Below are positions 26,011 through 35,286 of a DNA stretch of 64,000 nt, one piece after another. Within the stretch, counting starts at the first letter, position 1; each line of letters begins with the position of its first letter. The position numbers and the translations under genes are program-made. The notes beneath the pieces are model-generated. The model was not told the DNA's origin and ran no database searches. It saw only the letters and a program-made list of their open reading frames with translations. Source of the stretch: Nitrospirota bacterium (lineage in GTDB: Bacteria; Nitrospirota; Thermodesulfovibrionia; Thermodesulfovibrionales; Magnetobacteriaceae); assembly GCA_015233895.1 (NCBI GenBank), contig JADFXG010000002.1, forward strand, positions 248,001 through 312,000, read 5' to 3'.

Positions 26011-26949
26011 CTATTTTTTCACAAGCTGCTTATCTCCAGCCCAAAGAAGCACAACCGGACTTGCAACAAACACCGAGGAATACGTGCCCACGATTACTCC
26101 CATAGCCATTGCTAATGCAAAACTATGCAGCACCTCACCACCGAAAAAGTACAGGGCTAATGATGAGAAAAATACAGTAAGAGACGTTATAAGCGTTCTT
26201 GAGAGCACCTCGTTTATGCTTTTATTTATAACCGTTGTAACAGGCTCTTTAATCATAGCGCGAAGGTTTTCCCTTATTCTGTCAAACACCACAACTGTGT
26301 CAGTAAGGGAATAACCGGCTATTGTTAAGAGCGCCGTCAGAAGAATCAGGTTAATCTCATATCCCATAACATAAAACACGCCAAGCACTGCCAGTACATC
26401 GTGAAAAGTGGCAAAGGTGGCTCCGATGCTGAAGCTGAACTGAAAACGCCAGCCGACATAAATCAGGATTCCCACCACAGAGGCAATAACTGCCCACATA
26501 GCATCGGTGCGCAGCCGGCTGCCAACTTTTGGACCAATCTCAGAGACCGAATCCACCGTCAGTTTGTTATCTTTAAGCCCTTTGGTCAGTATCTCTATGA
26601 CTTTATCCGACACTCCGGCTGATGTTGATGCAGATTTTATGTCAAGAGCTCCGGAGCCTGCTTTTTTAATTACCACCAACACTTTCTTAACTGCGGGGAA
26701 TTCTTGTAAATCAGCCCCTGTAAGGCCGCCTTCATCAAGAGCTTTTCTCACATCTGATAATTTCACAGGTTTATCGAACTTTACCTGTACTGCCGTCCCT
26801 CCGGCAAAATCAATGCCTAGGTTTGCCGTCCCACGCACCACAGCTATGATTGCAAGTATGCCCAGTACGGAGAAAACCCCTGATACGGCAAAAGCAATAT
26901 AGCGTTTTCCCATGAAATCTACGTTGGTTTTTTTTATAATTTCAATCAT
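26011..26949 (-). CDS. secF: Protein translocase subunit SecF
   Basis: A 312-residue membrane protein with six expected helices. The N-terminal segment has NLGIDFAGGTAVQVKF (P1-head entry motif), and the later GYSLTDTVVVFDRIRENLR and NEVLSRTLITSLTVFF stretches are the conserved SecF motifs. With SecD it uses the proton gradient to finish export through SecYEG. It starts inside the secD stop (ATGA overlap of 4 bases) and is followed by recJ. Confidence 0.97.
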   Translation of the reverse strand: MIEIIKKTNVDFMGKRYIAFAVSGVFSVLGILAIIAVVRGTANLGIDFAGGTAVQVKFDKPVKLSDVRKALDEGGLTGADLQEFPAVKKVLVVIKKAGSGALDIKSASTSAGVSDKVIEILTKGLKDNKLTVDSVSEIGPKVGSRLRTDAMWAVIASVVGILIYVGWRFQFSFSIGATFATFHDVLAVLGVFYVMGYEINLILLTALLTIAGYSLTDTVVVFDRIRENLRAMIKEPVTTVINKSINEVLSRTLITSLTVFFSSLALYFFGGEVLHSFALAMAMGVIVGTYSSVFVASPVVLLWAGDKQLVKK

Positions 26950-28568
26950 ATACTTAACTTTTTAACCTCCCTTTCGGCGTTGATGTAATCAAAGACGGCC
27001 TTTGTGCCTATGAGCGACGTAAAGAGATTGATTGCTATACCAATGCTGAGAGTTACGGCAAATCCCTTGATAGGACCAGTGCCGAATTGGTATAAAACCG
27101 CAGCCGTTATCAAAGTGGTAACGTGAGAGTCAACAATGGTTAAGAATGCTTTATCGTAACCGGAGTCAACCGAGGCACGCGGCGTTTTACCCGCCTTTAA
27201 CTCATCCCGCATTCGTTCAAACATCAGCACATTGGTATCCACAGCCATTCCGATAGCCAAAACAATACCGGCAATACCGGGCATAGTCAGTGTGGCATTA
27301 AGGGCAGCCATAGCACCCATGAGAAACACCATGTTTAAAACAAGTGCCAGATCTGCTATCAGCCCTGAGATTCTATAATAAAAGGCCATAAACCCAGCCA
27401 CTGCAATAAAGGCGGCGATAGCGGTAAGTTTACCGGCTGCAATAGAGTCCGTACCCAGTGAGGGGCCTACGGTTATGTTTTGAAGCATGTTAACGGGAGC
27501 TGGAAGAGCGCCAGCACGAAGCACTATCGCCAAATCCTTGGCCTCATCCATCGAATAAGAACCTGAAATCTGAGCGCTGCCTCCTGATATTTTTTCCTGT
27601 ATCACAGGGGCCGAATACACGTTACCGTCCAGTATTATGGCAAGGCGTTTCTTTACATATTTTCCAGTGATTTCCTCAAATATTTTAGCCCCTTCGGCGT
27701 TGAAAGTTAAAGACACATACGGGCTGTTGTATCTTGTATCAATCTGAACCCTCGCCTCAGATATGTAATTACCGGCCATTGGAGAGTCTTTCTTAAGCAG
27801 CAACGGTTTTTTAGTGATCTCTCCGGTCTCCTTGTTAGTGATTCGCTCAAACAGTATCTCATCACCCTCGGGAATCTTAGCCTTCATCTTACCCATGAGC
27901 TCATCCTCTTCAAATGGCTTAATTGTAGCAGGCAGTTCTGAGGCTGTGGGGGATTCGTCGTCAACGACTTTAAACTCTAATTGTGCGGTTTTACCGATTA
28001 GTTCAATGGCTCTTTTTGGCTCTTTGACTCCCGGCAACTGCACCACTATTTCGCTTTCACCCTGTCTTTGAATAACCGGCTCAGCCACACCAAACTGGTC
28101 AATCCGGTTTCTGATTGTTTCAAGAGCCTGTTCGCAGGCATTGTCTATAATGTATTTGGTTTCCTTTTCCGAAAGGGAATAGACCACAGAGGAACCGGAG
28201 TCCCGTGCAGACAGGGTTGGATAGGCATTTTCGATGGCTTTTCTGATTTCAGGTGTGGCAGTAGCCACGGTTATGTTTTTGCCGTCAAATTTTACATCTG
28301 CTTTAAGGTTTTTATTGTCTGAGAGCCTTTGAATTCCCTGAGAGATTCTGCTGGTAGTTTGTGCGACAGCCTTTTGTCCTTCAACTTCAAACACGAGGTA
28401 AAGGCCTCCCTGCAGATCAAGTCCTAAAATTATGCCTTTATCGGGGGACAGTTTCTTAATTACCGGCGGCAGATCCTTATAAAAAGGCATATTGGGCAGG
28501 AGTGCTGAGAGTGTAAGTAGAAGAGCCAGCCCTATCAGTAAAAACCGCCACTTTACAGATTTTTTCAA
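26946..28568 (-). CDS. secD: Protein translocase subunit SecD
   Basis: A 540-residue membrane protein with an N-terminal helix, a large periplasmic region (about 40-350: GLDLQGGLYLVFEVEGQKAV, RIDQFGVAEPVIQRQG, ISGSYSMDEAKDLAIVLRAG) and a C-terminal bundle with AIGMAVDTNVLMFERMRDEL. The length suits separate SecD and SecF. The start codon is TTG at 28568 with GGAGG five bases before it. It lies 24 bases after yajC and overlaps secF. Confidence 0.97.
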   Translation of the reverse strand: MKKSVKWRFLLIGLALLLTLSALLPNMPFYKDLPPVIKKLSPDKGIILGLDLQGGLYLVFEVEGQKAVAQTTSRISQGIQRLSDNKNLKADVKFDGKNITVATATPEIRKAIENAYPTLSARDSGSSVVYSLSEKETKYIIDNACEQALETIRNRIDQFGVAEPVIQRQGESEIVVQLPGVKEPKRAIELIGKTAQLEFKVVDDESPTASELPATIKPFEEDELMGKMKAKIPEGDEILFERITNKETGEITKKPLLLKKDSPMAGNYISEARVQIDTRYNSPYVSLTFNAEGAKIFEEITGKYVKKRLAIILDGNVYSAPVIQEKISGGSAQISGSYSMDEAKDLAIVLRAGALPAPVNMLQNITVGPSLGTDSIAAGKLTAIAAFIAVAGFMAFYYRISGLIADLALVLNMVFLMGAMAALNATLTMPGIAGIVLAIGMAVDTNVLMFERMRDELKAGKTPRASVDSGYDKAFLTIVDSHVTTLITAAVLYQFGTGPIKGFAVTLSIGIAINLFTSLIGTKAVFDYINAEREVKKLSI

Positions 28569-28592
28569 TTTTTCCTCCTCAATATATACTCT

Positions 28593-28922
28593 TTAATCAC
28601 CATCATGAGAACCACGTATGGTTGTTATAAATGATTTACCAAATTTCACCTTTACGTTTTCAGAGATTTTAAGTGTAACCGTGCTTTCATCAACAGACTC
28701 CACAACGGCGTAAATCCCGCCTGTTGTAATCACCTTATCACCTTTTTTGACGGCCGCAAGCATTTCCCTGTGTGCCTTTGCCTTGGTCTGCTGAGGCCTT
28801 ATCATTAGAAAGTAAAATATTATAAAAATCACCATAAGCGGCAGGAAACTCATAAATATGTCAGGAGCTCCAGCCTGTCCACCCTGAGGCGGTTGCCCCA
28901 TTGCCCACGCTATTGATAACAT
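28593..28922 (-). CDS. yajC: Preprotein translocase subunit YajC
   Basis: A 109-residue single-helix inner-membrane protein: MSFLPLMVIFIIFYFLMIRP gives the helix ending in the RPQQ motif, then KKGDKVITTGGIYAVV. It associates with SecDF. GGAGGTGG lies seven bases before the ATG. First of yajC-secD-secF-recJ. A long N-terminal Gly/Pro/Gln lead (residues 9-20) precedes the helix. Confidence 0.95.
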   Translation of the reverse strand: MLSIAWAMGQPPQGGQAGAPDIFMSFLPLMVIFIIFYFLMIRPQQTKAKAHREMLAAVKKGDKVITTGGIYAVVESVDESTVTLKISENVKVKFGKSFITTIRGSHDGD

Positions 28923-29018
28923 AACTTATCCACCTCCAAAATTTTTAGCTCATATTCTAACTCTTGTCAGTCATATAAAGCAAGAACGTAAAAATAAAAA
29001 ATACGTTAGCGCTATTTT

Positions 29019-31166
29019 TTACGATAGCTTCTGCGGCTTTAAATCGTATGCCTTTATTCTTTTAACAACATCTTTTCCTATCTCCCGTATTTCTACCGCT
29101 GTTGTCACATCCTCACCGAGATACATTCTGAGGCCGCAAATCAGCGGTTCATACAAATTGGCATGGGGCGACTCCGTAATCATTTCAAGTGCCTCCTTTG
29201 CACATCCCACAGCAGCAAGCCCTGTTGCTAACTCTATTGTGTCATCAATTTTTTTCTCGACACGGTCATTATTTTCAATCCATTTTTTGGCTGGCACCAA
29301 AGCCTCTTTCCCTCTGTTTAATTTGCAAAGAATACATGCCAGTGTATGCTGTGATCCCGTATCGTTAGAATCAATTGTGACAGCTTCGTTTATGTATGCT
29401 AATGCCTTAACAATTAAGATACTGTTGTTTGACTTATAGAAATCCCAGGCAATTCCATTTAGTAGTTCTGCATTATCGGGCAACTCTTTAGTTGAATCTT
29501 CAGCAAATTTAACTGCATCGTCTGCTCTATTGGTTTTTAATAGTAAATTGAGCAGCACATTCTTAAATAAAATCTCTTCAGGCTTTATTTCAATAGCTTT
29601 CAGATAAGCTTTTTCAGCCACCTCATATTGTTTAAAAGCTTCCATAATTGAACCATATAAAAGCCATAAATATAGTAAATTAGGACCTTTTGTAAGTAAT
29701 TCCTCAAATCCATTTCTAATGTTTTTTATATCATCATCGGTATAATTACCTTCTTTCAACTTTTTATCAGCTTCATCTATCAAACTCAGCGCGGTATCAA
29801 ATGGGTGTTCAAATGAAGATGTAGTTTCAACCAATTGCTTTAAAGAAGCCGTCATGTTAGGATGTTTAAAGAAATATTTGGGTGTATTTTCAATCATCTT
29901 TTTTCTCATACCCTCTGGTAATACTTTTAAAATAGCCTCGTAGGCACTAAAATGGTCGTCACAATATTCTAAATCTTTTTGACAGGCCTCTGATGCAATA
30001 TTACGGACTATTTTTAGAAGGTCCTCAGGATAATAAAAGCTGACCATAAAATCTACTACTGCTTTAATACGGCTTGAGGAATCCCCATGTTTACGCATTA
30101 GAAAATATATGTTATACATACGTTCCGCCACATAATATAGCTTAGTTTTTTCCCTTATTTTTGTAATCACAGCGCCGCGCTCGGCAAGTCTGTTAAGCAG
30201 GGCGCTTGTCTTATTTACGTCAAGCCGAGCCGCATCCGCTATTTTTCTTGCCGGTGATTCGTTCCAAAGGTCAAGCATCGCCAGATATACCTTCCGCTCA
30301 ACAGGCGCAAGCGCATCCAGATGGCTCTTAAAATATTCAGTGTGGTCATCAACAAGACGGATGAGATCCGTCATAAGCTGCCGAAAAGACATTTTACCGG
30401 CAAATGAGGATATTATCGTAAGAAGCCGCGGGCTCCCTCCAGTAAGTATCTGAATCGGCCTTATCCGGTCATCTTTGGGTTCTTCTCCTGTGATGTTTAG
30501 CCATATTTCGCGGCACTCATCGTCACTGAGAGGGCGTAGCTCATGGATTTTAAAAAGCTCAAACATCGCTTTGTCATGATTTTCAATTTCATCAAAACGC
30601 CGGGTTGCTGAGGCTATCATCATAATGCGTGGCTCATTTAATAAGGTGTGCCGGAGCGCCCAACCGTCACTGTCGTTGCACTGTTCCCCAAGCAGCATGT
30701 TAAGATTTTCAACAACCAGCATTATGCGCTTACCCTCAGTATCGGCAAGATCCAAAATCTGAGCCAATGTCCGCATTTGCAGCCGTTTGTCATCCTTTTC
30801 TTTTTTTAACTCATCATACGTGCGCTGCCAATTATCGTCTTTTAGCTGAATAGCCAACCGGTGCACCGCCTCAAGCCAAAACTCGCCAATTGATGTTACC
30901 TCATAGCTTTCCTCAGAAAACACCAACGGATACCAGAGCTTTGAAAGCTCCGGGTCTTTTCGTATCTCAGCCGCAACTCTTAGCAAAAGGGTCGTCTTGC
31001 CGCTTCCCCTTTGCCCCACAACAAGAACATGCTGGTTGGAATCAGCCGTGTTTTCTCTGACTATGTTAAGCAATATTTTGAAATCAACATTCCGTGCTAC
31101 AAAACTCTGAATAAGTTCCTCATCGGTAAGAAACGCTGGGTTATATTTCATATATTGTCTTGACAT
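29019..31166 (-). CDS. P-loop ATPase with winged-helix and TPR C-terminus
   Basis: A 715-residue protein. Residues 1-250 are an AAA-type (archaeal-ATPase/STAND-like) domain: Walker A GQRGSGKTT (51-59), Walker B RIMLVVENLNML (147-158), sensor-like IASATRRFDEI and LTGGSPRLLTI. Then a winged-helix-like section (ESPARKIADAARLDVNKTSA), a helical part, and from about residue 470 TPR-like repeats (YLWLLYGSIMEAFKQYEVAE; AYLKAIEIKPEEILFKNVLL). It starts one base after the upstream ATPase stop, so both are made together. The role is unknown. The layout resembles signal-transducing or anti-phage STAND NTPases, but there is no recognised effector domain. Confidence 0.75.
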   Translation of the reverse strand: MSRQYMKYNPAFLTDEELIQSFVARNVDFKILLNIVRENTADSNQHVLVVGQRGSGKTTLLLRVAAEIRKDPELSKLWYPLVFSEESYEVTSIGEFWLEAVHRLAIQLKDDNWQRTYDELKKEKDDKRLQMRTLAQILDLADTEGKRIMLVVENLNMLLGEQCNDSDGWALRHTLLNEPRIMMIASATRRFDEIENHDKAMFELFKIHELRPLSDDECREIWLNITGEEPKDDRIRPIQILTGGSPRLLTIISSFAGKMSFRQLMTDLIRLVDDHTEYFKSHLDALAPVERKVYLAMLDLWNESPARKIADAARLDVNKTSALLNRLAERGAVITKIREKTKLYYVAERMYNIYFLMRKHGDSSSRIKAVVDFMVSFYYPEDLLKIVRNIASEACQKDLEYCDDHFSAYEAILKVLPEGMRKKMIENTPKYFFKHPNMTASLKQLVETTSSFEHPFDTALSLIDEADKKLKEGNYTDDDIKNIRNGFEELLTKGPNLLYLWLLYGSIMEAFKQYEVAEKAYLKAIEIKPEEILFKNVLLNLLLKTNRADDAVKFAEDSTKELPDNAELLNGIAWDFYKSNNSILIVKALAYINEAVTIDSNDTGSQHTLACILCKLNRGKEALVPAKKWIENNDRVEKKIDDTIELATGLAAVGCAKEALEMITESPHANLYEPLICGLRMYLGEDVTTAVEIREIGKDVVKRIKAYDLKPQKLS

Positions 31167-31167
31167 C

Positions 31168-32430
31168 TTAACCCTCTCTTTTTAGAATTGGCTGATAGAA
31201 CGGATATTTTTTCTTGTACCATTCACGCATTATCTTAGAGATAAAAACATACCCGTCATTTGACAATCTAAAATATCCATCATGCAGGAATACTGCTATT
31301 ATTTGTTGCAGAACGTCTTGAATACTCATTCCTTCAAAGCGGCTTGTATCGTGTTCGTGCTTTTTCTGAAATGCAGCAAGCAGCTCATTATTCAGAGTTC
31401 CGCTTATTGCCGTCTCTGCCAGCATCTCTATCGCTAACGAAAGCATATCGGGCCCAAGTACCATTTTTAACCTCTCCTCATAATGAATTAATTCTGAGTA
31501 CCCCCTGGTTCCAAGCATATCCTCTTTATATACGGTATCTATATCTTGAATTTCCACATCCACGTTCTCTGTTCTCTCACAACGTTCATGGATATAAGCA
31601 AAAAACATCTGCACGTGGTGTGGAATACAACAGCCGAGGCGTTCTACAATCGCTCTTTCAGCAGAGTCTTTATAAATAACGCCATATTGGCTGGCTAGTG
31701 CACTGAGGCAGCCAATAGCCGCATTGTCATCCCATGGTTTTAGTTCAAAGCGATAAAAATTATTCAAGGTTGCACTAAGCTTAGCTTGATTCAGAATTGG
31801 CTCAAGTCCGATGCTTCCTGAAATCACGATTCTAATTGTTCCTTGATACTCAATGCTTTTTTTTCTAAGCCACGACATAAATTCATTTACATTATTCCTT
31901 CTTTCAGGAGTTACCACAAAATCCCCGCCTTTGAGCATATTACTAATCATAATAGGCACCTCATCCATCAGTAAAACTACAGGTTTATCAGCAGACTTAA
32001 GAATTTTAAACAGACGGTCTCCTTTTTGAGACCAATTACCTTGAGTTAAACCATCACGCAGCGACACTTCTTGTCCAAGCAGTTTAACACTGTTTATAAC
32101 ACCTGTAATTTTGCTTACGACATTTAAAAATATCTCTTCAACCTTATCCCATATATTTTTATGAGGTCTAGTAGCCATACTCATTTCAAAAATGGCATCG
32201 GCAGCATCTTTTGCACCTTGCAAATCAATAAAAAGAAGTGAATATTTATCTTTTAGACGAAGTGCCATCTCTTTCATAAGACTTGTTTTGCCAATACGTC
32301 TCTGGGCGACAATCAGCATATGTGCGCCCTCTTGCAGTTTCGTTTCAAACAACTCTGCTTCCTTCTCACGATCCCAGAAGCGATCACCGGTAACAAAATT
32401 ACCACTTGCCTGTATTAGCTTCCTCTCCAA
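31168..32430 (-). CDS. Archaeal-ATPase-like P-loop ATPase
   Basis: About 420 residues with a P-loop NTPase domain at the N-terminus: TGDRFWDREKEAELFE is the usual lead-in of AAA_16/ATPase_2 proteins, then Walker A AQRRIGKTSLM (42-52), Walker B VVLLMDEVPIM near 150 and SGSIGLEPIL as sensor region. The C-terminal half looks like a winged-helix (ISKIMREWYKKKYPF). The frame opens at TTG 32445, but GGGAGG stands seven bases before TTG 32430, which I take as the start. It is the first of a two-ATPase unit, with a promoter and a 15-nt repeat leader upstream. Function is unknown. Confidence 0.75.
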   Translation of the reverse strand: MERKLIQASGNFVTGDRFWDREKEAELFETKLQEGAHMLIVAQRRIGKTSLMKEMALRLKDKYSLLFIDLQGAKDAADAIFEMSMATRPHKNIWDKVEEIFLNVVSKITGVINSVKLLGQEVSLRDGLTQGNWSQKGDRLFKILKSADKPVVLLMDEVPIMISNMLKGGDFVVTPERRNNVNEFMSWLRKKSIEYQGTIRIVISGSIGLEPILNQAKLSATLNNFYRFELKPWDDNAAIGCLSALASQYGVIYKDSAERAIVERLGCCIPHHVQMFFAYIHERCERTENVDVEIQDIDTVYKEDMLGTRGYSELIHYEERLKMVLGPDMLSLAIEMLAETAISGTLNNELLAAFQKKHEHDTSRFEGMSIQDVLQQIIAVFLHDGYFRLSNDGYVFISKIMREWYKKKYPFYQPILKREG

Positions 32431-32467
32431 GCTCAAACCTCCCAAACGTTAATATAGCAACAATTCC

Positions 32468-32527
32468 GATGCCAGCGTCTTTGTTGCCATCATACACGTT
32501 GCCAATTATTTTATTGCCAACATATCT
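32468..32527 (-). repeat. Four 15-nt-spaced direct repeats in the ATPase leader
   Basis: On the plus strand GATGCCA, GTTGCCA, GTTGCCA and ATTGCCA begin at 32468, 32483, 32498 and 32513, exactly 15 bases apart; between them the sequence varies. On the minus strand they read TGGCAAC-like and lie between the promoter and the ribosome site, so they would be in the 5' leader. Confidence 0.65.
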
Positions 32528-32533
32528 GTTTTA

Positions 32534-32562
32534 AGAGTATCATTTATAAAAAAACTTGTCAA
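32534..32562 (-). promoter_or_regulatory. Probable sigma-70 promoter for the ATPase pair
   Basis: On the minus strand TTGACA (32562-32557), 17-base spacer, TACTCT (32539-32534). The -35 is perfect and the -10 weak, which suggests a regulated promoter; the four repeats follow directly downstream. Confidence 0.5.
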
Positions 32563-32627
32563 GAGGTTTTTTTTAATTTTTTAATTTGAACATCTGTTTA
32601 TACCGAGTTGCACTCAGAAAAAAATTT

Positions 32628-32703
32628 AACCACTGATGGACACAGATACACACAGATAAATTAAATAATCATAATCTGTGTTCATTCGTGTTTATCTGTG
32701 GTT
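32628..32703. repeat. Imperfect 30-bp inverted repeat (CACAGAT family)
   Basis: AACCACTGATGGACACAGAT and the next ten bases (32628-32657) pair imperfectly with 32674-32703, ending ATCTGTGGTT. It resembles the CACAGAT-containing inverted repeat at 17704-17760. Probably a dispersed non-coding repeat; no gene lies between 32563 and 32976. Confidence 0.6.
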
Positions 32704-32895
32704 TATTCGTTTTTGTTAATCTACTTTTTTGACGGCTAATTGGTATTAGTGGGCGGAGCTCGTCTCTCCTCAAGGGGAATCCCCTATAATACTTTTTAAG
32801 CGGCAGAACGCCGATTAAAAAAATCTTTCATCTGGGCAGCCACAGGGGGCAGCCCCTACACATAATGATAATCGCTGATAGTAAACCGAGGAGTC

Positions 32896-32957
32896 AAGGG
32901 GAAATCATTTCCCCTTGCAGGTAGGGGTTTAAGGGGAAGGACGGCGTCCTTCCCCTT
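32896..32957. repeat. Two adjacent perfect palindromes sharing an AAGGGGAA core
   Basis: AAGGGGAAAT-c-ATTTCCCCTT (32896-32916) and AAGGGGAAGGAC-ggc-GTCCTTCCCCTT (32931-32957). The second, with 12-bp arms, lies 20 bases after the stop of the acyltransferase gene and may end its transcript or protect it, although no T-run follows. Confidence 0.7.
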
Positions 32958-32976
32958 ACTACTTTCTCTCCCTTAT

Positions 32977-33912
32977 CTAATTAGCCCAGACGTTTTCTTT
33001 TTTATAGGTTTTCCATCTGTTATGAATCCAGAGGTACTGTTCCGGGTACTCTCTTATGATAATTTCCATTGCTTTTGTAACTTCTCCGGTAATCCGGTGT
33101 ATTTCGGCTTTTTCGCTGTTAAAGCCGCTTAGAGGAAAGATGGGGTCGCTTACAAATCCAGTAAATTCTCCATTTCCTTGCCGCACACAAGCGCACACTA
33201 CTATGGGTTTTTTATACATCACCGAGAGTATCGCAGGAACTGGCGTTGCCGTTGCCTTTCTGCCAAAATAATCCACACTGATTCCCTTTGATGTGCTTTG
33301 GTCAGGGAGCATTCCAATTGATTTACCGCGCCTCAGTGTCTCCTGAAGCTTAAACATTGCGTTGGTTTTAGCTATAAATATCTGACCGGTTTCTGTGCGC
33401 CGGGAGTAGAATAATTTTTCAAGATACGGATTATCAAGAGGCCGTGCCACAACTACCAGATTAATACCCACAATGGCGCTTACGTGAGGCAAAAGTTCCC
33501 AGTTACCGATGTGAGGAGTTAAAAATATGCAACCACCATTTGAGTCATGCAGGGTTTTTGCTTTTTTAAATAGTTCCTCTATGTGGGCTGTTCTTCTGTG
33601 AGCTTTTCTAAAAGCTTCAGTGGTTTTAAAAGTGCTCTGGTTTTTTATCATTTCAAGAAAAGACATGATAAAAGAGCGGCAGCTTTCCCGTGCAATCCTT
33701 GCCACCTCTTGTTGTGTTTTTTCCGGAAAAGCACAAGATATATTATTAAGGGCAATGGTTTTTCTTTTTGGCACAAGTGAAAAGAGCATATCGCCTAAAA
33801 TTCTTCCTAAAACCCTGATTCCCCAGTTTGGTAAAAGTCCGGCCAACGTAAAAAGCACAACGACAGCGTAGTATTCTAAAAGCCACTTGAGTTTAGATTT
33901 TTTTTTTGCCAT
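32977..33912 (-). CDS. LpxL/HtrB-type lipid A acyltransferase family protein
   Basis: A 311-residue membrane-bound acyltransferase: N-terminal membrane segment (WLLEYYAVVVLFTLAGLLP), the catalytic H-x4-E motif HIGNWE (134-139), and the later MLPDQSTSKGISVDYFGRKA stretch of the lauroyl/myristoyl acyltransferase group. It would add a secondary acyl chain to lipid A or a related lipid on the inner face of the membrane, which implies an outer membrane. It begins 16 bases after obgE. Substrate chain length cannot be read from the sequence; another lysophospholipid acceptor is possible. Confidence 0.85.
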   Translation of the reverse strand: MAKKKSKLKWLLEYYAVVVLFTLAGLLPNWGIRVLGRILGDMLFSLVPKRKTIALNNISCAFPEKTQQEVARIARESCRSFIMSFLEMIKNQSTFKTTEAFRKAHRRTAHIEELFKKAKTLHDSNGGCIFLTPHIGNWELLPHVSAIVGINLVVVARPLDNPYLEKLFYSRRTETGQIFIAKTNAMFKLQETLRRGKSIGMLPDQSTSKGISVDYFGRKATATPVPAILSVMYKKPIVVCACVRQGNGEFTGFVSDPIFPLSGFNSEKAEIHRITGEVTKAMEIIIREYPEQYLWIHNRWKTYKKENVWAN

Positions 33913-33928
33913 TTTTAGTAAAAAACAT

Positions 33929-34930
33929 CTACATTTTTTTTAGTCTTTCCGATATATAAGCAATAAGAGTATTTATGCCCTCGTGTGTAACGGCTGAAAC
34001 CGGGAAAAAAGGAATTTCGTTACTTCGGCAAAAGTCTGCTAAGAGTTCAGTTTGTTTGCCATCGCCTTCAACATCAATCTTAGAAGCCGCTACGAGCTGT
34101 GGTTTTTGTGAAAGCTCAACGCTATAGAGGGAAAGTTCACGGTTAAGTTTTTCATAAGCCACTATCGGATCTTCTGCAACCTCCTGAGAGACGTCAATCA
34201 TGTGAATCAGCAGTTTTGACCTTTGAGCGTGTCTCAGAAACTGTAACCCTAAACCAGCACCGTTATGAGCGCCCTCGATGATTCCCGGAATATCTGCCAC
34301 AATGAAACTTGAGTAATCGTTGAGTTTTACGACTCCCAGATTTGGCACCAATGTTGTGAAAGGGTATGGGGCTATTTTTGCATGTGAGGCGGTTATTGAG
34401 GAAATCAACGTGGATTTACCGGCATTAGGCATACCAATGATACCAACGTCAGCGATGAGTTTTAGTTCCAGAGTTATGTTGGCCTCCTCTCCGCCCTCAC
34501 CTGGCTGTGCAAATTTAGGAGCTTGAAACGTAGAGGATTTAAAATGAGCATTTCCTTTACCGCCTCTGCCGCCTTTTAAGATTACAGCCTGCATACCGTC
34601 CTCGGTTAAATCGGCCAGGGTCTCACCCGTATCAAAATTTTTAATTACCGTGCCGACAGGGACATCTATGATCACATCAGGGCTGTCGTAGCCATGTTTA
34701 TCTTTTCCCATGCCATGGCCGCCGCGTTTAACGGCGTAATGTTTTTTGTATTTGTGGTCTAGGAGGGTGTTTAGATGAGTTACGGCTCTAAAAACAATAT
34801 CGCCGCCTTTACCGCCGTCTCCACCGTCAGGGCCGCCACGGGGTTTAAACTTCTCTCTGCAAAAACTCACACATCCGGCTCCGCCAGCCCCAGCCTTACA
34901 GTAAATAGTTACAAGATCAACAAATTTCAC
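33929..34930 (-). CDS. obgE: GTPase Obg/CgtA
   Basis: A 333-residue Obg-family GTPase involved in ribosome assembly. The glycine-rich OBG domain occupies about 1-158 (GGPDGGDGGKGGDIVF, GKGNAHFKSSTFQAPKFAQP), then the G domain with G1 GMPNAGKSTLIS near 166, switch PFTTLVPNLGVV, G3 DIPGIIEGA and NKxD-like ASKID. The C-terminal OCT extension found in some homologues is absent. The start is GTG at 34930 with a weak ribosome site. It follows rplU and rpmA, the usual arrangement. Confidence 0.95.
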   Translation of the reverse strand: MKFVDLVTIYCKAGAGGAGCVSFCREKFKPRGGPDGGDGGKGGDIVFRAVTHLNTLLDHKYKKHYAVKRGGHGMGKDKHGYDSPDVIIDVPVGTVIKNFDTGETLADLTEDGMQAVILKGGRGGKGNAHFKSSTFQAPKFAQPGEGGEEANITLELKLIADVGIIGMPNAGKSTLISSITASHAKIAPYPFTTLVPNLGVVKLNDYSSFIVADIPGIIEGAHNGAGLGLQFLRHAQRSKLLIHMIDVSQEVAEDPIVAYEKLNRELSLYSVELSQKPQLVAASKIDVEGDGKQTELLADFCRSNEIPFFPVSAVTHEGINTLIAYISERLKKM

Positions 34931-35011
34931 GATTTACCATAGATACGAAACTGCCCGGCTTGATGTGTTATGGCTGTTAGGTAAAAAAAACCATCACAAA
35001 AGATCGGTATT

Positions 35012-35281
35012 TTAAGCCTGAGCTTGAAGTACCGGATAAACGCTCACTTTGGTTCTGGTTTTATCTTTTCGTTCAAACTTAACGACGCCTGTGATTTTAG
35101 CAAAAAGGGTGTCATCAGAGCCGATTCCGACATTAGAGCCGGGATGAAGTTTTGTCCCCCGCTGTCTGACAAGAATACTGCCGGCTGTGACGGCCTGTCC
35201 GCCATAGCGCTTGACTCCAAGCCGCTTTGCCTTACTATCTCTCCCGTTTCGTGTGCTTCCCACACCTTTCTTATGTGCCAT
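35012..35281 (-). CDS. rpmA: 50S ribosomal protein L27
   Basis: An 89-residue L27 starting [20 protein letters not shown], with [17 protein letters not shown] and [16 protein letters not shown]. It has the short N-terminus typical outside Firmicutes. Five bases separate it from rplU; 81 bases follow before obgE. Confidence 0.98.
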   Translation of the reverse strand: MAHKKGVGSTRNGRDSKAKRLGVKRYGGQAVTAGSILVRQRGTKLHPGSNVGIGSDDTLFAKITGVVKFERKDKTRTKVSVYPVLQAQA

Positions 35282-35286
35282 TGTGA

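Noticed and set aside
32400-32500. Short leader peptide starting at a GTG before the ATPase gene (MYDGNKDAGIG...)
   Set aside because: No ribosome site and the GNxxx pattern is explained by the 15-nt repeats; kept only as part of the repeat finding.
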